Of a stretch of DNA of 64,000 nt, positions 27,315 to 37,191 are shown one piece after another. The notes under the pieces are model-generated. The model had not been told where the DNA came from and did not search any database. It saw only the letters and a program-made list of their open reading frames with translations. The DNA comes from Pseudomonas typographi (GTDB lineage Bacteria; Pseudomonadota; Gammaproteobacteria; Pseudomonadales; Pseudomonadaceae). Location of the stretch: positions 124,001-188,000 of the forward strand of contig NZ_JAAOCA010000009.1 of assembly GCF_014694385.1 (NCBI RefSeq), read 5' to 3'. Numbering within the stretch: position 1 is the stretch's first letter; each line of letters opens with the position of its first letter. Position numbers and translations under genes: made by a program.

Positions 27315-28292
27315 TTAGCGCCGGGTTTCCTTCGACGGCGGATGGCCGAAATAGGCGGTATAGCGTTTACTGAAATGGCTTGCCGAGACAAACCCGCAAG
27401 CGATGGCCACGTCCAGAATCGACAGGTCCGAGTGCTGCAACAGGCGGCGCCCTTCGGTGATGCGTAGCTCCAGGTAGTGGCGCTGTGGGGTGGTGCCCAG
27501 TTGTTCCTTGAACAGCCGCTCGATCTGCCGGCGTGAGCGGCCCACGTACTGCGCCAGTTGGTCCAGGTCCAGGGGTTCTTCGAGGTTGGCGTCCATCAAG
27601 TTGACGACCTCGCGCAACGGCGCGGTCATTTTTACGTTCAAGGTGGGGTTTACCCGCCGGTAGCGTGACTCTTCGAAGGCGAGGATGTCTTCTATGCCTT
27701 CGACCAAGGCCCTGCCATGCAGCTTGCCGATCCACTCCAAGGCCAGGTAGAAAGCCCCGCTGGGGCTGGCGGCGGTGAGGCGGTCACGGTCGATCATGTA
27801 GCTTTCGCTAGTTACCTGGCTGGCTTTGGCGGTTTCGGCCAATGCGGCGCGATGCTCGGGGTGGATCGCGCAGCGGTAGCCGGCCAGTAGCCCGGCCTGG
27901 CCGAGAAACCATGCGCCGTTCCACAAGCCGGCGAGGTCCAGGCCATGGCGCGCGGCGTCTTGCAGCAGGCGGGTGAGTTCGCTGTTCGGTCGCAGCGGCG
28001 TGCGTAGGCCGCCGCATACCACCAGCAAGTCGAAAGAGGCCAGCGAGAGCGTAGCGAGGTCGGCATCGGGGCGGATCACCAAGCCCAAATCGCTGGTGAC
28101 CTCCTCACCGTCGAGGCTGAAGGTGCATGTGCTGAACGCCTGGGGCTCCAGCAGGTTGGCGGTGACCAGGGTATCGAGCGCTTGGGTGAAGGCCGGCAAT
28201 GAAAAATGCGTGAGCAGAATGAAGCCGGCCCGGGCCCCCGGCGGGTGTGGGGTGTGCTGTTCGCCCAGGTAGCGCAGGTTCTTGCCTTTCAT
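27315..28292 (-). CDS. GlxA-family AraC-type transcriptional regulator
   Basis: 325 residues from the ATG at 28292; a TTG ten codons earlier is possible. The N-terminal half (about 25-200) is a DJ-1/PfpI-like domain (FDLLVVCGGLR, LAGLWNGAWFLGQAGLL), where the usual nucleophile Cys is absent. The C-terminus (about 215-325) has two AraC helix-turn-helix units: LDLDQLAQYVGRSRRQIERLF and ILDVAIACGFVSASHFSKRY. This architecture is common in Pseudomonas regulators of amino-acid and betaine metabolism (ArgR, GbdR, CdhR). Target unknown; the divergent or adjacent exporter and reductase are candidates. Confidence 0.88.
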   Translation of the reverse strand: MKGKNLRYLGEQHTPHPPGARAGFILLTHFSLPAFTQALDTLVTANLLEPQAFSTCTFSLDGEEVTSDLGLVIRPDADLATLSLASFDLLVVCGGLRTPLRPNSELTRLLQDAARHGLDLAGLWNGAWFLGQAGLLAGYRCAIHPEHRAALAETAKASQVTSESYMIDRDRLTAASPSGAFYLALEWIGKLHGRALVEGIEDILAFEESRYRRVNPTLNVKMTAPLREVVNLMDANLEEPLDLDQLAQYVGRSRRQIERLFKEQLGTTPQRHYLELRITEGRRLLQHSDLSILDVAIACGFVSASHFSKRYTAYFGHPPSKETRR

Positions 28293-28403
28293 GCCGCTAC
28301 TGAATTGCCTGCGTTCGATCAATCTGCGCCTCGCTTGGGTGCTTTCTTATTCGGCGCATTCTAGGGGGCGGGTGCAAGGCCGGCCAGTAGGGCGGCGGCG
28401 GAT

Positions 28404-28436
28404 GGCGCAAACGGCAATGGCGATGCCGTTTGCGCC
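28404..28436. other. Perfect 13-bp inverted repeat downstream of the aldo/keto reductase
   Basis: GGCGCAAACGGCA (28404-28416), a 7-nt loop, then TGCCGTTTGCGCC (28424-28436). It lies ten bases past the end of the reductase gene on that gene's transcript and before the GlxA-type regulator. The stem is very stable, but neither strand has a U-tract after it, so it is a weak intrinsic terminator at best; it might be a 3' stabilising structure or an operator. Confidence 0.5.
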
Positions 28437-28445
28437 TTGGTTACG

Positions 28446-29396
28446 TCACGCGGGCTGGTCGAGCAGGTGCAGGTCGTCGGTGGTCAACGCCAGTTGGGCC
28501 GCGCGAGCAAAGTGCTCCACTTGCTCAACGCCGGTAGCGCTGGCAATGGGCGCGGTTATGCCTTCTCGGGCCATCAGCCAGGCCAGTGCGACTTCTGCCG
28601 GGGTGGCGCCATGGCCTTCGGCAACCTGGTCGAGCGCGTCGAGTAACTGCAGCCCGCGTGGGTTGAGGTAGCCGGCGACTTTTTCGCCACGGGCGCTTTG
28701 CCCAAGGTCGGCTTGGCTGCGGTATTTGCCGGTCAAAAAACCTGACGCCAGGCTGTAGTAGGTGACCACACCCACCTGTTCACGCAGGCAGAGCTCGCGC
28801 AAAGGGCCTTCGAAGCTTTCGCGGTCGTACAGGTTGTATTCCGGTTGCAGCACCTGGTAGGCCGGCAGGTGTTCGTGGGCAGCGACCTTCAGTGCTTCGC
28901 CCAGTTGCGCTGCGTCGAGGTTCGAGGCGCCCACTGCGCGGACCTTGCCGGCCTCGAGCAATTGCCCGAAGGCGCCGAGGGTTTCGCTGTAGGGGGTTTG
29001 CGGGTCTGGCCAATGGGAGAAATACAGGTCGATGTGATCGGTTTGCAGGCGCTGCAGCGAGGCCTCCACCGCTTGGGTGATCCAGCGCTTTGACAGGCCC
29101 TTGTGCCCGGGTTGGCCCATGTCGGCGCCCACTTTGGTGAACAGCTTGACCCTATCGCGTACACCTGGGCGCGCCTTGAACCAGCGGCCGAGGATGGTTT
29201 CCGACTCACCGCCGCGGTTACCCGGTGCCCAGGCCGAATACACGTCGGCAGTGTCGATGGCGTCGAAACCATGGTCAATGAAAGCGTCGAGCACGGCGAA
29301 GCTTTGTTTCTCGTCGAGGGTCCAGCCAAACACATTGCCGCCGAACACCAGCGGGGCGATGGACTGGCCGGTACGGCCAAGGGCGCGTTTTTCCAT
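28446..29396 (-). CDS. Aldo/keto reductase
   Basis: 316 residues. The catalytic tetrad can be placed: Asp and Tyr in DTADVYSAW (about 47-53), Lys in LFTKVGADM (about 88) and His in LYFSHWPDP (about 125). The N-terminal LGRTGQSIAPLVFGGNVFGW is typical of the NADPH-dependent family found across pseudomonads. Substrate unknown. It lies divergent to imuA, sharing a 209-bp region, and ends next to a strong hairpin. Confidence 0.88.
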   Translation of the reverse strand: MEKRALGRTGQSIAPLVFGGNVFGWTLDEKQSFAVLDAFIDHGFDAIDTADVYSAWAPGNRGGESETILGRWFKARPGVRDRVKLFTKVGADMGQPGHKGLSKRWITQAVEASLQRLQTDHIDLYFSHWPDPQTPYSETLGAFGQLLEAGKVRAVGASNLDAAQLGEALKVAAHEHLPAYQVLQPEYNLYDRESFEGPLRELCLREQVGVVTYYSLASGFLTGKYRSQADLGQSARGEKVAGYLNPRGLQLLDALDQVAEGHGATPAEVALAWLMAREGITAPIASATGVEQVEHFARAAQLALTTDDLHLLDQPA

Positions 29397-29518
29397 GGTA
29401 GTGCTCCTTCAAACCAAGCAAAAGGGGGTGCACGGCAGACCACCCCGGGGCAGGGCGGTTCGATGAAACCTGCCCGGCAGCATTAAAATAGCCGCCCGGC
29501 GGCACGAATGTAAAAGTA

Positions 29519-29534
29519 CTGGTCAAGCATACAG
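29519..29534 (+). promoter_or_regulatory. Probable LexA (SOS) box for imuA-imuB-dnaE2
   Basis: CTG-N10-CAG: CTGGTCAAGCATACAG, where the right half CATACAG matches the consensus well and the left half less so. It is 87 bp before imuA, and this operon is DNA-damage-inducible in pseudomonads. No lexA copy is present next to it. Confidence 0.6.
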
Positions 29535-29555
29535 TTGTTCGGTAAGAATCCGCCC

Positions 29556-29609
29556 ATGAACCTTTACACCTTAACCTTATTTGTCCACTTGGCGGGTGCC
29601 CTGGCATGA
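29556..29609 (+). CDS. Possible 17-residue leader peptide before imuA
   Basis: An ATG at 29556 opens MNLYTLTLFVHLAGALA-stop, and its TGA overlaps the imuA ATG (ATGA at 29606-29609). It is hydrophobic. No clear ribosome site is seen. It might couple translation to imuA, or be the remnant start of a lost membrane protein. Confidence 0.3.
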   Translation: MNLYTLTLFVHLAGALA

Positions 29610-30223
29610 GCCTGGCCCTGGTCAGCCTCGATGGCCTGCTCGACCAGCGCCGGGTGTGGCGTGGGCGTGCCAGCGAGCCGGCAGGCCCAGCCGCGGCCCA
29701 GCCCACCGGCCATGAAGCGCTCGACGCCTGCCTACCCGCTGGCGGTTGGCCGCCGGCGGCGTTGTCCGAGATCTTGTTGGCGGCGCCCGGCAGCGGTGAA
29801 TTGCAACTGCTGTGGCCGAGCCTGGCGCGGCTTACCCGTGCAGGTGAGCGGGTGGTGCTGGTGGCACCGCCGTGGGTGCCGTACCCGCAGGCCTGGGAAG
29901 CCGCGGGGGTGATGCTCGAGCACCTGAGTTGGGTGCGCGCCAACCCTGCCGAGGCGTTGTGGGCCACCGAGCAATGCCTGCGTTCCGGCAGTTGCGGGGC
30001 GGTGCTGTGCTGGCCGGGCCAGGTGGCCGACCGTGCCCTTCGGCGGTTGCAGGTGGCCGCTGAAACCGGGCAAACCCTGGCCTTCGCCCTGCGTGGCCAG
30101 CAGGCCGCGCTCAACCCCTCGCCCGCGGCATTGCGCCTGGCCGTAGACCCTGCGCAGTGGCGGGTACTGAAGTGCCGTGGTGGGCTTGCGCCGGCGCACC
30201 CCATCGCCCGGCCGGCCGCCTGA
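29606..30223 (+). CDS. imuA: ImuA, mutasome RecA-like protein
   Basis: 205 residues. The start LVSLDGLLDQRRVWRGR and the RecA/SulA-like segment LPAGGWPPAALSEILLAAPGSGELQLLWPS (summarised; residues ~45-75) are typical of ImuA. The protein works with ImuB and DnaE2 in damage-induced mutagenesis. The Walker A lysine is missing (APGSGELQL), as is common in ImuA. The start is two to three bases after a leader peptide, and imuB begins six bases after its stop. Confidence 0.9.
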   Translation: MSLALVSLDGLLDQRRVWRGRASEPAGPAAAQPTGHEALDACLPAGGWPPAALSEILLAAPGSGELQLLWPSLARLTRAGERVVLVAPPWVPYPQAWEAAGVMLEHLSWVRANPAEALWATEQCLRSGSCGAVLCWPGQVADRALRRLQVAAETGQTLAFALRGQQAALNPSPAALRLAVDPAQWRVLKCRGGLAPAHPIARPAA

Positions 30224-30229
30224 AGCATC

Positions 30230-31636
30230 ATGCTCTGGGCCTGCATTCTGTTACCTCAATTGGCGCTCGACGGTGTGCTGCGTGGGCGCGCCGACCCTGC
30301 ACGGCCGCTGGTGCTGCTCGGCGGGCCCACGCAGCGGCGCGTGCTCAAGGCTGCCAATGCCTCGGCAAGGGCCTTGGGCCTACGCCCCGGGCTGCCCCTG
30401 AGCACCGCCCAAGCCTTGGCCCTGGGCTTCGACAGCGCCGAGTACGACCTGGCGCAGGTCGCCCAGGCAGAGCGTTTGCTGGCGGCCTGGGCCTATGGCT
30501 TCAGTGCCCAAGTCAGCCTGCACTACCCACGGGCTTTGTTGCTGGAGGTGGGGTCAAGCTTGGGCCTGTTTGGGCCCTGGCCGCACTTCCAAGCCACCTT
30601 GCACCAGGGGCTTGCGGCCATGGGCTTCAGTCGGCGCATCACCCTGGCGCCTAACCCGGTGGCGGCGCGTGTGCTGGCTAACCTGCACGATGGCTTGGCG
30701 GTCACCGACCCTGCGGCGTTGGAAGCGGTGCTGTGCGAACTGCCCATCGCCTGTGCGGGCTTGGCCCGCGAGCACGCGGCCAGTTGCCAGCGCATGGGCC
30801 TGCGCCGGTTGGGCCAGTTGCTCGGCTTGCCGCGCCAAGCGGTTGCCAGGCGCTTCCCAGCCGAGCTGCTGCAGCACCTTGACCGCTTGCGCGGGTTGGC
30901 CCCTATGGCGTTGGAGTTCTACCAGCCACCGGACCGCTTCGAGGCGCGCATCGAACTGAACTACGACGTTGAAAGCACTCAGGCGCTGTTGTTTCCATTG
31001 CGCCGGCTAGTAGCAGACCTGGCCGCCTACGTGTTGGCCCGCGACGGGGGCGTGCAGCGCTTCGTGGTGCAGCTCGAACACGCCCTGGGGCCACCCACCG
31101 AAGTGCCCGTGGGCCTGCTGGGCGCCGAGCGAGACCCTGGGCGCTTGTTCGAGTTGGCGCGCGGCCGCCTGGAACCTGTGCAGGTAGCGCGCCCGGTGCG
31201 CAGCCTAAGGTTGCTCGCCGAACAGTTGCCCGCATTCGTGCCTGGGCGCCGCGAGCTGTTCGATGCCCGGCCGCAACAATTGCAACCCTGGGAGCAATTG
31301 CGTGAGCGGCTGCGGGCACGGCTGGGCGACGACGCGGTGTTGGGCTTGGGCTACGCCGCCGACCACCGCCCCGAACAGGCTTGGCGGGCCGCGCCGGGGC
31401 CACCGGCGCAGGCGGGTGGTACGCGCCCCGGTTGGCTGTTGCCCCAGGTGCAGCCCTTTGCCGTTGATGCGGGGGCCCTGCAGGCTGGGCCCGAGCGGGT
31501 AGAAAGCGGTTGGTGGGACGGTGGCGATGTGCGCCGTGATTATTACCGTGTGCAATTGCCCGATGGCCGCCTGGCTTGGGTCTATCGGGCCCTGGGCGAG
31601 CCCGAGGGGTTGTGGCTGCAGGGGTGGTTCGGGTGA
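30230..31636 (+). CDS. imuB: ImuB, Y-family polymerase-like mutasome subunit
   Basis: 468 residues. It has the Y-family outline ([17 protein letters not shown] at the start) but lacks the catalytic acidic residues, as known for ImuB, where the first DxD-type Asp is not in place (LPQLALD). It carries finger, palm and little-finger-like parts (to about 340) and a C-terminal tail that usually binds the beta clamp. It recruits DnaE2 to lesions. The stop overlaps the dnaE2 GTG. Confidence 0.92.
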   Translation: MLWACILLPQLALDGVLRGRADPARPLVLLGGPTQRRVLKAANASARALGLRPGLPLSTAQALALGFDSAEYDLAQVAQAERLLAAWAYGFSAQVSLHYPRALLLEVGSSLGLFGPWPHFQATLHQGLAAMGFSRRITLAPNPVAARVLANLHDGLAVTDPAALEAVLCELPIACAGLAREHAASCQRMGLRRLGQLLGLPRQAVARRFPAELLQHLDRLRGLAPMALEFYQPPDRFEARIELNYDVESTQALLFPLRRLVADLAAYVLARDGGVQRFVVQLEHALGPPTEVPVGLLGAERDPGRLFELARGRLEPVQVARPVRSLRLLAEQLPAFVPGRRELFDARPQQLQPWEQLRERLRARLGDDAVLGLGYAADHRPEQAWRAAPGPPAQAGGTRPGWLLPQVQPFAVDAGALQAGPERVESGWWDGGDVRRDYYRVQLPDGRLAWVYRALGEPEGLWLQGWFG

Positions 31637-34600
31637 GCCCTGAGTATGCCGAGTTGCATTGCCTGTCGGCGTTCAGCTTCCAACGCGGTGCCTCCACGGC
31701 GCGCGAGCTGTTCGCCCGCGCCGCGCAATTGGGTTACCGGGCCCTGGCAATCACCGACGAATGCACCCTGGCGGGTATTGTGCGGGCCTGGGAGGCGGCC
31801 CAGGCCGAGGCAGTGGCCTTGATCGTGGGCAGCGAAATGGCGGTGGAGCAGGGCCCGCGCTGTGTGTTGCTGGCCGAGAATCTGGCCGGCTACCAGGCCT
31901 TGTGCGGGCTGATCACTGCTGCCCGCCGCCGCGCGCCGAAGGGCGAATACCGCCTGTTGCGCGAGGATTTCTCAGGCGTAGAGGGCTTACTCGCCTTATG
32001 GCTGCCCGGCCCTGATATCGACCTGGCCCACGGCCATTGGCTCAAGGGCGTGTTCGGCGAGCGCCTGTGGCTGGCCGTGGAGCTGCACCGAGGGCCAGAC
32101 GACGCCCACTGCCTGGCACGCTGGGAATGGGCCGCGCAGGCGCTGGGCGTGCGTTGCGTGGCCAGCGCCGATGCCCACATGCATGCCCGCGGCCGCCGTG
32201 CCCTGCAAGACACCCTCACCGCCATCCGCCACCACACCACCGTGGCCGAGGCCGGCCAGCGTTTGTTTGCCAATGGTGAACGGCATTTGCGCCCGCGCGA
32301 GCAACTGGCGCAGCTTTACCCACCCGCGCTGTTGGCCGAAACCCTGGCCATCGCCGCGCGTTGCCAGTTCGACCTCTCTCAGTTGCAGTATCACTACCCC
32401 CGCGAACTGGTGCCCGAAGGCCATACCCCGGCCAGTTGGTTGCGCACCCTTACCGACGAAGGCGCCGAACGCCGCTGGCGCAAGGGCAGGGGCAAGCCCT
32501 GCGAGCAACTCGACAAGGAGCTGGCGATCATCACCGACAAGGGCTATGAGGCGTACTTTCTCACGGTGCACGACATCGTGCGTTTTGCCCGTGAACGCAA
32601 CATCCTTTGCCAAGGTCGCGGCTCGGCGGCCAACTCGGCGGTGTGCTTTGCCCTGGGTATCACTGCCATCGACCCCAGCAACAGCGGGCTGCTGTTCGAG
32701 CGGTTCATCAGCCGCGAGCGCAACGAGCCACCGGATATCGACGTCGATTTCGAGCACGAGCGCCGCGAAGAAGTCATCCAGTATGTGTTCCAGCGCTACG
32801 GCCGCCAGCGTGCCGCATTGACCGCGGTGGCCAGCAGTTACCGCAGCGCCGGCGCGGTGCGCGATGTGGCCAAGGCGTTGGGCATGGGGCCGGATGCCGT
32901 CAACGCCCTGGCCGGTTGCGTGAGCCGCCACGGTGACGAACTGCCCACTCCCGAGCGCCTGCGCGAAGCCGGTTTCGACCCCGCCAACCCCGCCTTGCGC
33001 CGGGTGCTGGTACTGGCCGGCGAATTACAGGGCTTTCCCCGTCACTTGTCGCAGCACCCCGGTGGCTTCGTGATCAGCGAACACCCCTTGCACACCCTGG
33101 TGCCGGTGGAAAACGCCGCCATGGCTGAGCGCACGGTGATCCAGTGGGACAAAGACGACCTCGACAAAGTGGGTTTGCTCAAGGTCGATGTGCTCGCCTT
33201 GGGCATGCTCAGTTGCCTGCGCCGCTGCTTCGACCTGCTGCGCCAGTGGCGTGGCCGCGCGTGGGGGTTGGTGAATATCCCCTCCGATTGCCCGGCCACC
33301 TATGCCATGCTCGGGCGGGCCGACACGGTGGGGGTGTTCCAGATCGAATCGCGGGCACAGATGGCCATGCTGCCACGGCTCAAACCCAAGGAGTTCTACG
33401 ACCTGGTGATCCAAGTGGCGATCGTGCGCCCCGGGCCGATCCAGGGCGACATGGTCCACCCGTACCTGCGAAGGCGTAACGGCGATGAGGAACCGGATTA
33501 TCCCAGTGATGAACTCAAGGCCGTGCTCAAACGAACCCTCGGCGTGCCGCTGTTCCAGGAGCAAGTGATGCAACTGGCGATTGTGGCCGCCGGTTACACC
33601 CCTGGTGAGGCTGACCAACTGCGCCGCTCCATGGCCGCATGGAAGCGCCACGGCGGCCTGGAGCCGCACCAAGCCAAGTTGCGCGAAGGCATGCTGCGCA
33701 ACCACTACAGCGAGGCATTTGCCGCGCGCATCTTCGAGCAGATCAAAGGCTTTGGTAGCTATGGCTTTCCTGAATCCCACGCGGCCAGCTTCGCCTTGCT
33801 CTGTTATGCCAGCGCCTGGCTTAAATGCCATGAGCCAGCGATTTTCGCCACTGCCCTGATCAACAGTTGGCCGATGGGCTTCTACAGCCCCGACCAAATC
33901 CTCCAGGATGCCCGCCGCCACGGCATCCAAACCCACCCGGTGGACGTGCGCTACAGCACCTGGGACTGCTCACTGGAGGCCACGGATGCCGAGCAGCCGG
34001 CCATTCGCATGGGGTTGCGGTTGATTCGCGGTTTTAGCCAGGGGGCGGCCGAAGCCATCGAACAGGCGCGCCGCGCCGGCCCTTTCACGGATGTGGCCGA
34101 CCTGGCACAGCGCGCCCACCTCGATGCCCGTGCCCGTGAGCAGTTGGCCGATGCCGGCGCCCTCAAGGGTTTGGCCGGGCACCGCTTTCGCGCCCGCTGG
34201 GAAGTGGCTAGCGTGCAACCGCAGTTGCCCTTGTTCGCCGGCGTGCAGGCGCCGGCAGAAGCCCCCGTGGCGCTGCCGCGGCCCAGCGTGGGCGAAGACT
34301 TGCACGCGGACTACGCGACCCTGGGCACCACCCTGGGCCCGCACCCGCTCAGCTTACTGCGCCGCCGTTTAAGTAAATGGCGCTGTCGCAGCTCGCGGGA
34401 ATTGCCCTTGATCGAGCACGGGCGGCCGGTGAACGTGTGCGGGCTGGTCACCGGCCGGCAACGCCCCGGCACCGCCAGCGGGGTCACCTTCGTGACCCTC
34501 GAAGACGAATTCGGCATGGTCAATGTGGTGGTATGGCTCGACTTGGCCGAACGCCAGCGCCAGGCCCTGGTGGGCTCGCGCCTGATGCAGGTACAGGGCC

Positions 34601-34704
34601 GCCTGGAGCGCAACGGCGAGGTGATCCACGTGGTCGCCCGCAACCTGCTGGACATGAGCGGGCTGCTCGATGGGCTGGCTGTGCGCAGCCGGGATTTTCG
34701 TTGA
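31633..34704 (+). CDS. dnaE2: DnaE2, error-prone DNA polymerase III alpha
   Basis: 1023 residues from the GTG at 31633, which overlaps the imuB stop (GTGA); no better start is seen. The PHP domain begins [17 protein letters not shown]. The palm has catalytic aspartates in [13 protein letters not shown] (about 375) and further on [10 protein letters not shown] (about 520). Finger and thumb regions and an OB-fold (about 910-990) follow. It lacks the C-terminal epsilon-binding extent of DnaE1. With ImuA and ImuB it performs SOS translesion synthesis. Confidence 0.95.
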   Translation: MSPEYAELHCLSAFSFQRGASTARELFARAAQLGYRALAITDECTLAGIVRAWEAAQAEAVALIVGSEMAVEQGPRCVLLAENLAGYQALCGLITAARRRAPKGEYRLLREDFSGVEGLLALWLPGPDIDLAHGHWLKGVFGERLWLAVELHRGPDDAHCLARWEWAAQALGVRCVASADAHMHARGRRALQDTLTAIRHHTTVAEAGQRLFANGERHLRPREQLAQLYPPALLAETLAIAARCQFDLSQLQYHYPRELVPEGHTPASWLRTLTDEGAERRWRKGRGKPCEQLDKELAIITDKGYEAYFLTVHDIVRFARERNILCQGRGSAANSAVCFALGITAIDPSNSGLLFERFISRERNEPPDIDVDFEHERREEVIQYVFQRYGRQRAALTAVASSYRSAGAVRDVAKALGMGPDAVNALAGCVSRHGDELPTPERLREAGFDPANPALRRVLVLAGELQGFPRHLSQHPGGFVISEHPLHTLVPVENAAMAERTVIQWDKDDLDKVGLLKVDVLALGMLSCLRRCFDLLRQWRGRAWGLVNIPSDCPATYAMLGRADTVGVFQIESRAQMAMLPRLKPKEFYDLVIQVAIVRPGPIQGDMVHPYLRRRNGDEEPDYPSDELKAVLKRTLGVPLFQEQVMQLAIVAAGYTPGEADQLRRSMAAWKRHGGLEPHQAKLREGMLRNHYSEAFAARIFEQIKGFGSYGFPESHAASFALLCYASAWLKCHEPAIFATALINSWPMGFYSPDQILQDARRHGIQTHPVDVRYSTWDCSLEATDAEQPAIRMGLRLIRGFSQGAAEAIEQARRAGPFTDVADLAQRAHLDARAREQLADAGALKGLAGHRFRARWEVASVQPQLPLFAGVQAPAEAPVALPRPSVGEDLHADYATLGTTLGPHPLSLLRRRLSKWRCRSSRELPLIEHGRPVNVCGLVTGRQRPGTASGVTFVTLEDEFGMVNVVVWLDLAERQRQALVGSRLMQVQGRLERNGEVIHVVARNLLDMSGLLDGLAVRSRDFR

Positions 34705-34853
34705 TGGCTCTACTGATCTCACGAGAATTCACGCGTGCAGTTTTTTGCCGGGCGAGGCCGGCCCCGCCGCAAAAGGCGCTGCCAAAATGGCACAGCCAAT
34801 AACAACTAAAACACTACACTGTGGCGTTATCAAAATGGCTGCGCTGGGGCAGT

Positions 34854-34870
34854 GCCGGACAACGTCCGGC
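34854..34870. terminator. Hairpin between the convergent dnaE2 and galM genes
   Basis: GCCGGAC-AAC-GTCCGGC, a perfect 7-bp stem, between convergent genes. It is 24 bp past the galM stop. Read rightward a T run lies 20 bp away, so it is not a textbook intrinsic terminator, but it may serve both directions. Confidence 0.4.
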
Positions 34871-34893
34871 CACAACGTATTACCCCCCCTTTT

Positions 34894-36045
34894 TTACAGG
34901 GTGCTGAACTTGAACACCGTGTCCTGCGTATACGTTTGCCCGGGGTTCAGCCGGGTGCTCGGGAAGTTGGGCTGGTTGGGCGAGTCCGGGTAGTGCTGGG
35001 TTTCCAGGGTGAACCCGCCCCAGTGCGGGTACGCTTGGCCCCCCTTGCCGGTGATCGAGCCGGTGAGGAAGTTGCCGGTGTACAGTTGCACCCCCGGTTC
35101 GCTGGTGAACAGTTGCAGGCGCCGGCCAGAGCCGGGGTCGGTCACCTCGGCGGCGAGCTTATGTACGTCGCCGGCGGTGTCGAGCACCCAATTGAAGTCA
35201 AAGCCGCCTTGTTTGGGCTCGGCGAACTTAAGCTGGGGGTGGTCATCGCGAATGTGCTTGCCGAAGGCCGTGGGTTTGAGGAAGTCCAGGGGCGTGCCGG
35301 CCACCGGCGCGAGCTCCCCGGTGGGGATCAGCGTGCCGTCGATGGGGGTGTAGCGCGAGGCGTGCACCACTGCCACCTGGTTGAGGATATCGCCGGTGCC
35401 GGCACCGGCCAGGTTGAAGTAGCTATGGTTGGTAAGGTTCACCACCGTGGGTTTGTCCGTGTGGGCTTTGTATTGGATACGCAGTTCGTTCTGCTCGTTG
35501 AGGCTGTAGGTGACTTCAACGTTCAAGTTACCGGGAAAGCCCATTTCGCCATCTTTGGCCCGGTAACTCAACGTTACCCCGACCCACCCTGGGCCCTGGG
35601 CCGGCTTTGCTTGCCACACCTGGTGGTCGAAGCCCAGGGGGCCGCCATGCAGGGCGTTGGGCCCATCGTTGAGGGGTACTTGGTAGGCCTTGCCGTCGAG
35701 GCTGAACTTGCCACCGGCCAGGCGGTTGCCGAAGCGGCCAATGGTGGCGCCGAAGTGCACGTCGCCATGGTCCTGGTAGCCCTGCGGGTCATCGAAGCCC
35801 AGCACCACATCGGCCGCCTCGCCATTACGACCGGGCACTTTTAGCGCTTGCAGCACCGCCCCGTAGGTGATGACCGTGGCTTGCATGCCATGGCTGTTGG
35901 CAAGCACGTAGCGTTCGATGGCGGTGCCATCCTTGAGCGTGCCGAAGCTTGAGTGTTCGCGGGTCACGGCGGCATGGGCGGATGCGGCAAAGCCGCTCAG
36001 CGCAGTGGCCATGATCAGCCCGCCGAGGCGTGAGGTTTTAGGCAT
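34894..36045 (-). CDS. galM: Periplasmic aldose 1-epimerase (GalM)
   Basis: 383 residues with a signal peptide (MPKTSRLGGLIMATALSGF, cleaved near AHA, residue 25), so it is exported, unlike E. coli GalM. Catalytic markers are NALHGG (His about 125), NHSYFNLAG (His about 200) and a Glu in LFTSEPGVQLYTGN (about 320). It interconverts anomers of sugars such as arabinose or galactose. AAGGAG lies before the ATG. It is divergent from the lactonase-like gene and next to araFGH, which suggests it prepares sugar for import. Confidence 0.92.
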   Translation of the reverse strand: MPKTSRLGGLIMATALSGFAASAHAAVTREHSSFGTLKDGTAIERYVLANSHGMQATVITYGAVLQALKVPGRNGEAADVVLGFDDPQGYQDHGDVHFGATIGRFGNRLAGGKFSLDGKAYQVPLNDGPNALHGGPLGFDHQVWQAKPAQGPGWVGVTLSYRAKDGEMGFPGNLNVEVTYSLNEQNELRIQYKAHTDKPTVVNLTNHSYFNLAGAGTGDILNQVAVVHASRYTPIDGTLIPTGELAPVAGTPLDFLKPTAFGKHIRDDHPQLKFAEPKQGGFDFNWVLDTAGDVHKLAAEVTDPGSGRRLQLFTSEPGVQLYTGNFLTGSITGKGGQAYPHWGGFTLETQHYPDSPNQPNFPSTRLNPGQTYTQDTVFKFSTL

Positions 36046-36104
36046 TGGGGTATCTCCTTAGCTGTTTTTATTGTGTGGAAGGGCCGTGCAGCGGCACCTT
36101 CCTG

Positions 36105-36126
36105 TACCAATATAGTCATACCAATA
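36105..36126. promoter_or_regulatory. Direct repeat TACCAATA x2, likely operator in the galM/lactonase gap
   Basis: TACCAATA at 36105-36112 and 36119-36126, separated by TAGTCA (14-bp period). On the minus strand the same stretch contains a TATATT -10-like box 18 bp after TTAAAC, so the repeat would overlap a galM promoter. It is a candidate binding site for a sugar-responsive regulator not found in this window. Confidence 0.45.
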
Positions 36127-36164
36127 CGAACGGTTTAACGTTTTTACACCCTTTTAAATTCAGG

Positions 36165-36193
36165 TTGCGCTGCAAAAGGTAATACTTTTTAAT
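36165..36193 (+). promoter_or_regulatory. Possible promoter of the arabinose operon
   Basis: TTGCGC (36165-36170), 17-bp spacer, TTTAAT (36188-36193). This would give a start about 30 bp before the lactonase-like gene. Visual match only. Confidence 0.4.
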
Positions 36194-36228
36194 CGAAGCA
36201 CGCGATTCATAACAACAACGGAGGCGCC

Positions 36229-37098
36229 ATGCACTGGCAGCCCATTTCGCCGCAGCGCTATACCCTGGCCGAGGGCCCCTTATGGGACACCCCCAGCCAA
36301 ACGCTGTATTGGGTCGACATCGCTGGCCGCCTGGCTTGCCGGCTGGGCCCGAAAGGCCTTGAGCAATGGCCGATGCCGGAACCTGTGTCGGCGTTCATCC
36401 CTACCACCGCCGGCGATGCGCTGGTCACACTGGCCAGCGGTGTTTATCGGCTGCGCCTTGACCAGCCCGAGCCACAACACGTCTTGTTCGCCCAGCCCGA
36501 CCCTACCCCTGGCAACCGCGCCAACGAAGCCCGCTGCGACCAGCAGGGGCGGCTGTGGCTGGGTACTATGCAGAACAACCTGGCGGCCGATGGCAGCGAT
36601 ATCCCCGTCACCCGGCGCAGCGGCGGTTTGTTTCGTATTCACTCCAGCGGCGAAGCCACGCGCCTGCTTGAGGGCCAGGGCATCGTCAACACCCTGTTGT
36701 GGAGCCCAGATGGCCAGTGGCTGTACAGCGCCGATAGCCACGATGGCGAGCTGCGGCGCTACCGCCTGTTGGCCGGCGGCGGGCTCGGTGCCGCCGAGCC
36801 TTGGGCTGAAGCCGGCCCCGGCAGCCCAGATGGTTCGGCCATGGACGAACAAGGCTATGTATGGAACGCCCGCTGGGGGGGCGGTTGTTTGCTGCGTTTC
36901 GCCCCAGACGGGCGCATCGACCGGCGCATCGAGTTACCGCTGAGCCACCCCACCAGTTGTGTGTTTGGCGGGCCGGCCAGGGAACACTTATACGTAACGA
37001 CTGCTCGCCCGGCCGGTGCCGTGGGCGAGTGGAGCGGGGCGGTACTGTGCGCCGACGTCGGTATTGCTGGGCTGCCGTGCGAACGCTTCGCAGGCTAA
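36229..37098 (+). CDS. SMP-30/gluconolactonase family protein, probable sugar lactonase
   Basis: 289 residues. It is a six-bladed propeller family; metal ligands appear as Glu in LAEGPLWD (about 15), Asn in NRANEARCD (about 98), and Asp in GSPDGSAMDEQGYVWNA (about 200). This family opens aldonolactones, including L-arabinonolactone. Sitting in front of araFGH and opposite galM, an arabinonolactonase role is the best guess, but it could act on another lactone. It has GGAG before the ATG. Confidence 0.82.
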   Translation: MHWQPISPQRYTLAEGPLWDTPSQTLYWVDIAGRLACRLGPKGLEQWPMPEPVSAFIPTTAGDALVTLASGVYRLRLDQPEPQHVLFAQPDPTPGNRANEARCDQQGRLWLGTMQNNLAADGSDIPVTRRSGGLFRIHSSGEATRLLEGQGIVNTLLWSPDGQWLYSADSHDGELRRYRLLAGGGLGAAEPWAEAGPGSPDGSAMDEQGYVWNARWGGGCLLRFAPDGRIDRRIELPLSHPTSCVFGGPAREHLYVTTARPAGAVGEWSGAVLCADVGIAGLPCERFAG

Positions 37099-37191
37099 CG
37101 ATCGGTGACAATTCGTTACCTTGGTCGGCAGAGCACTCTGCTATCAATCCACCTGCGACAACAGGCTTCGAACAAAAACAAGGAGTGAGCC

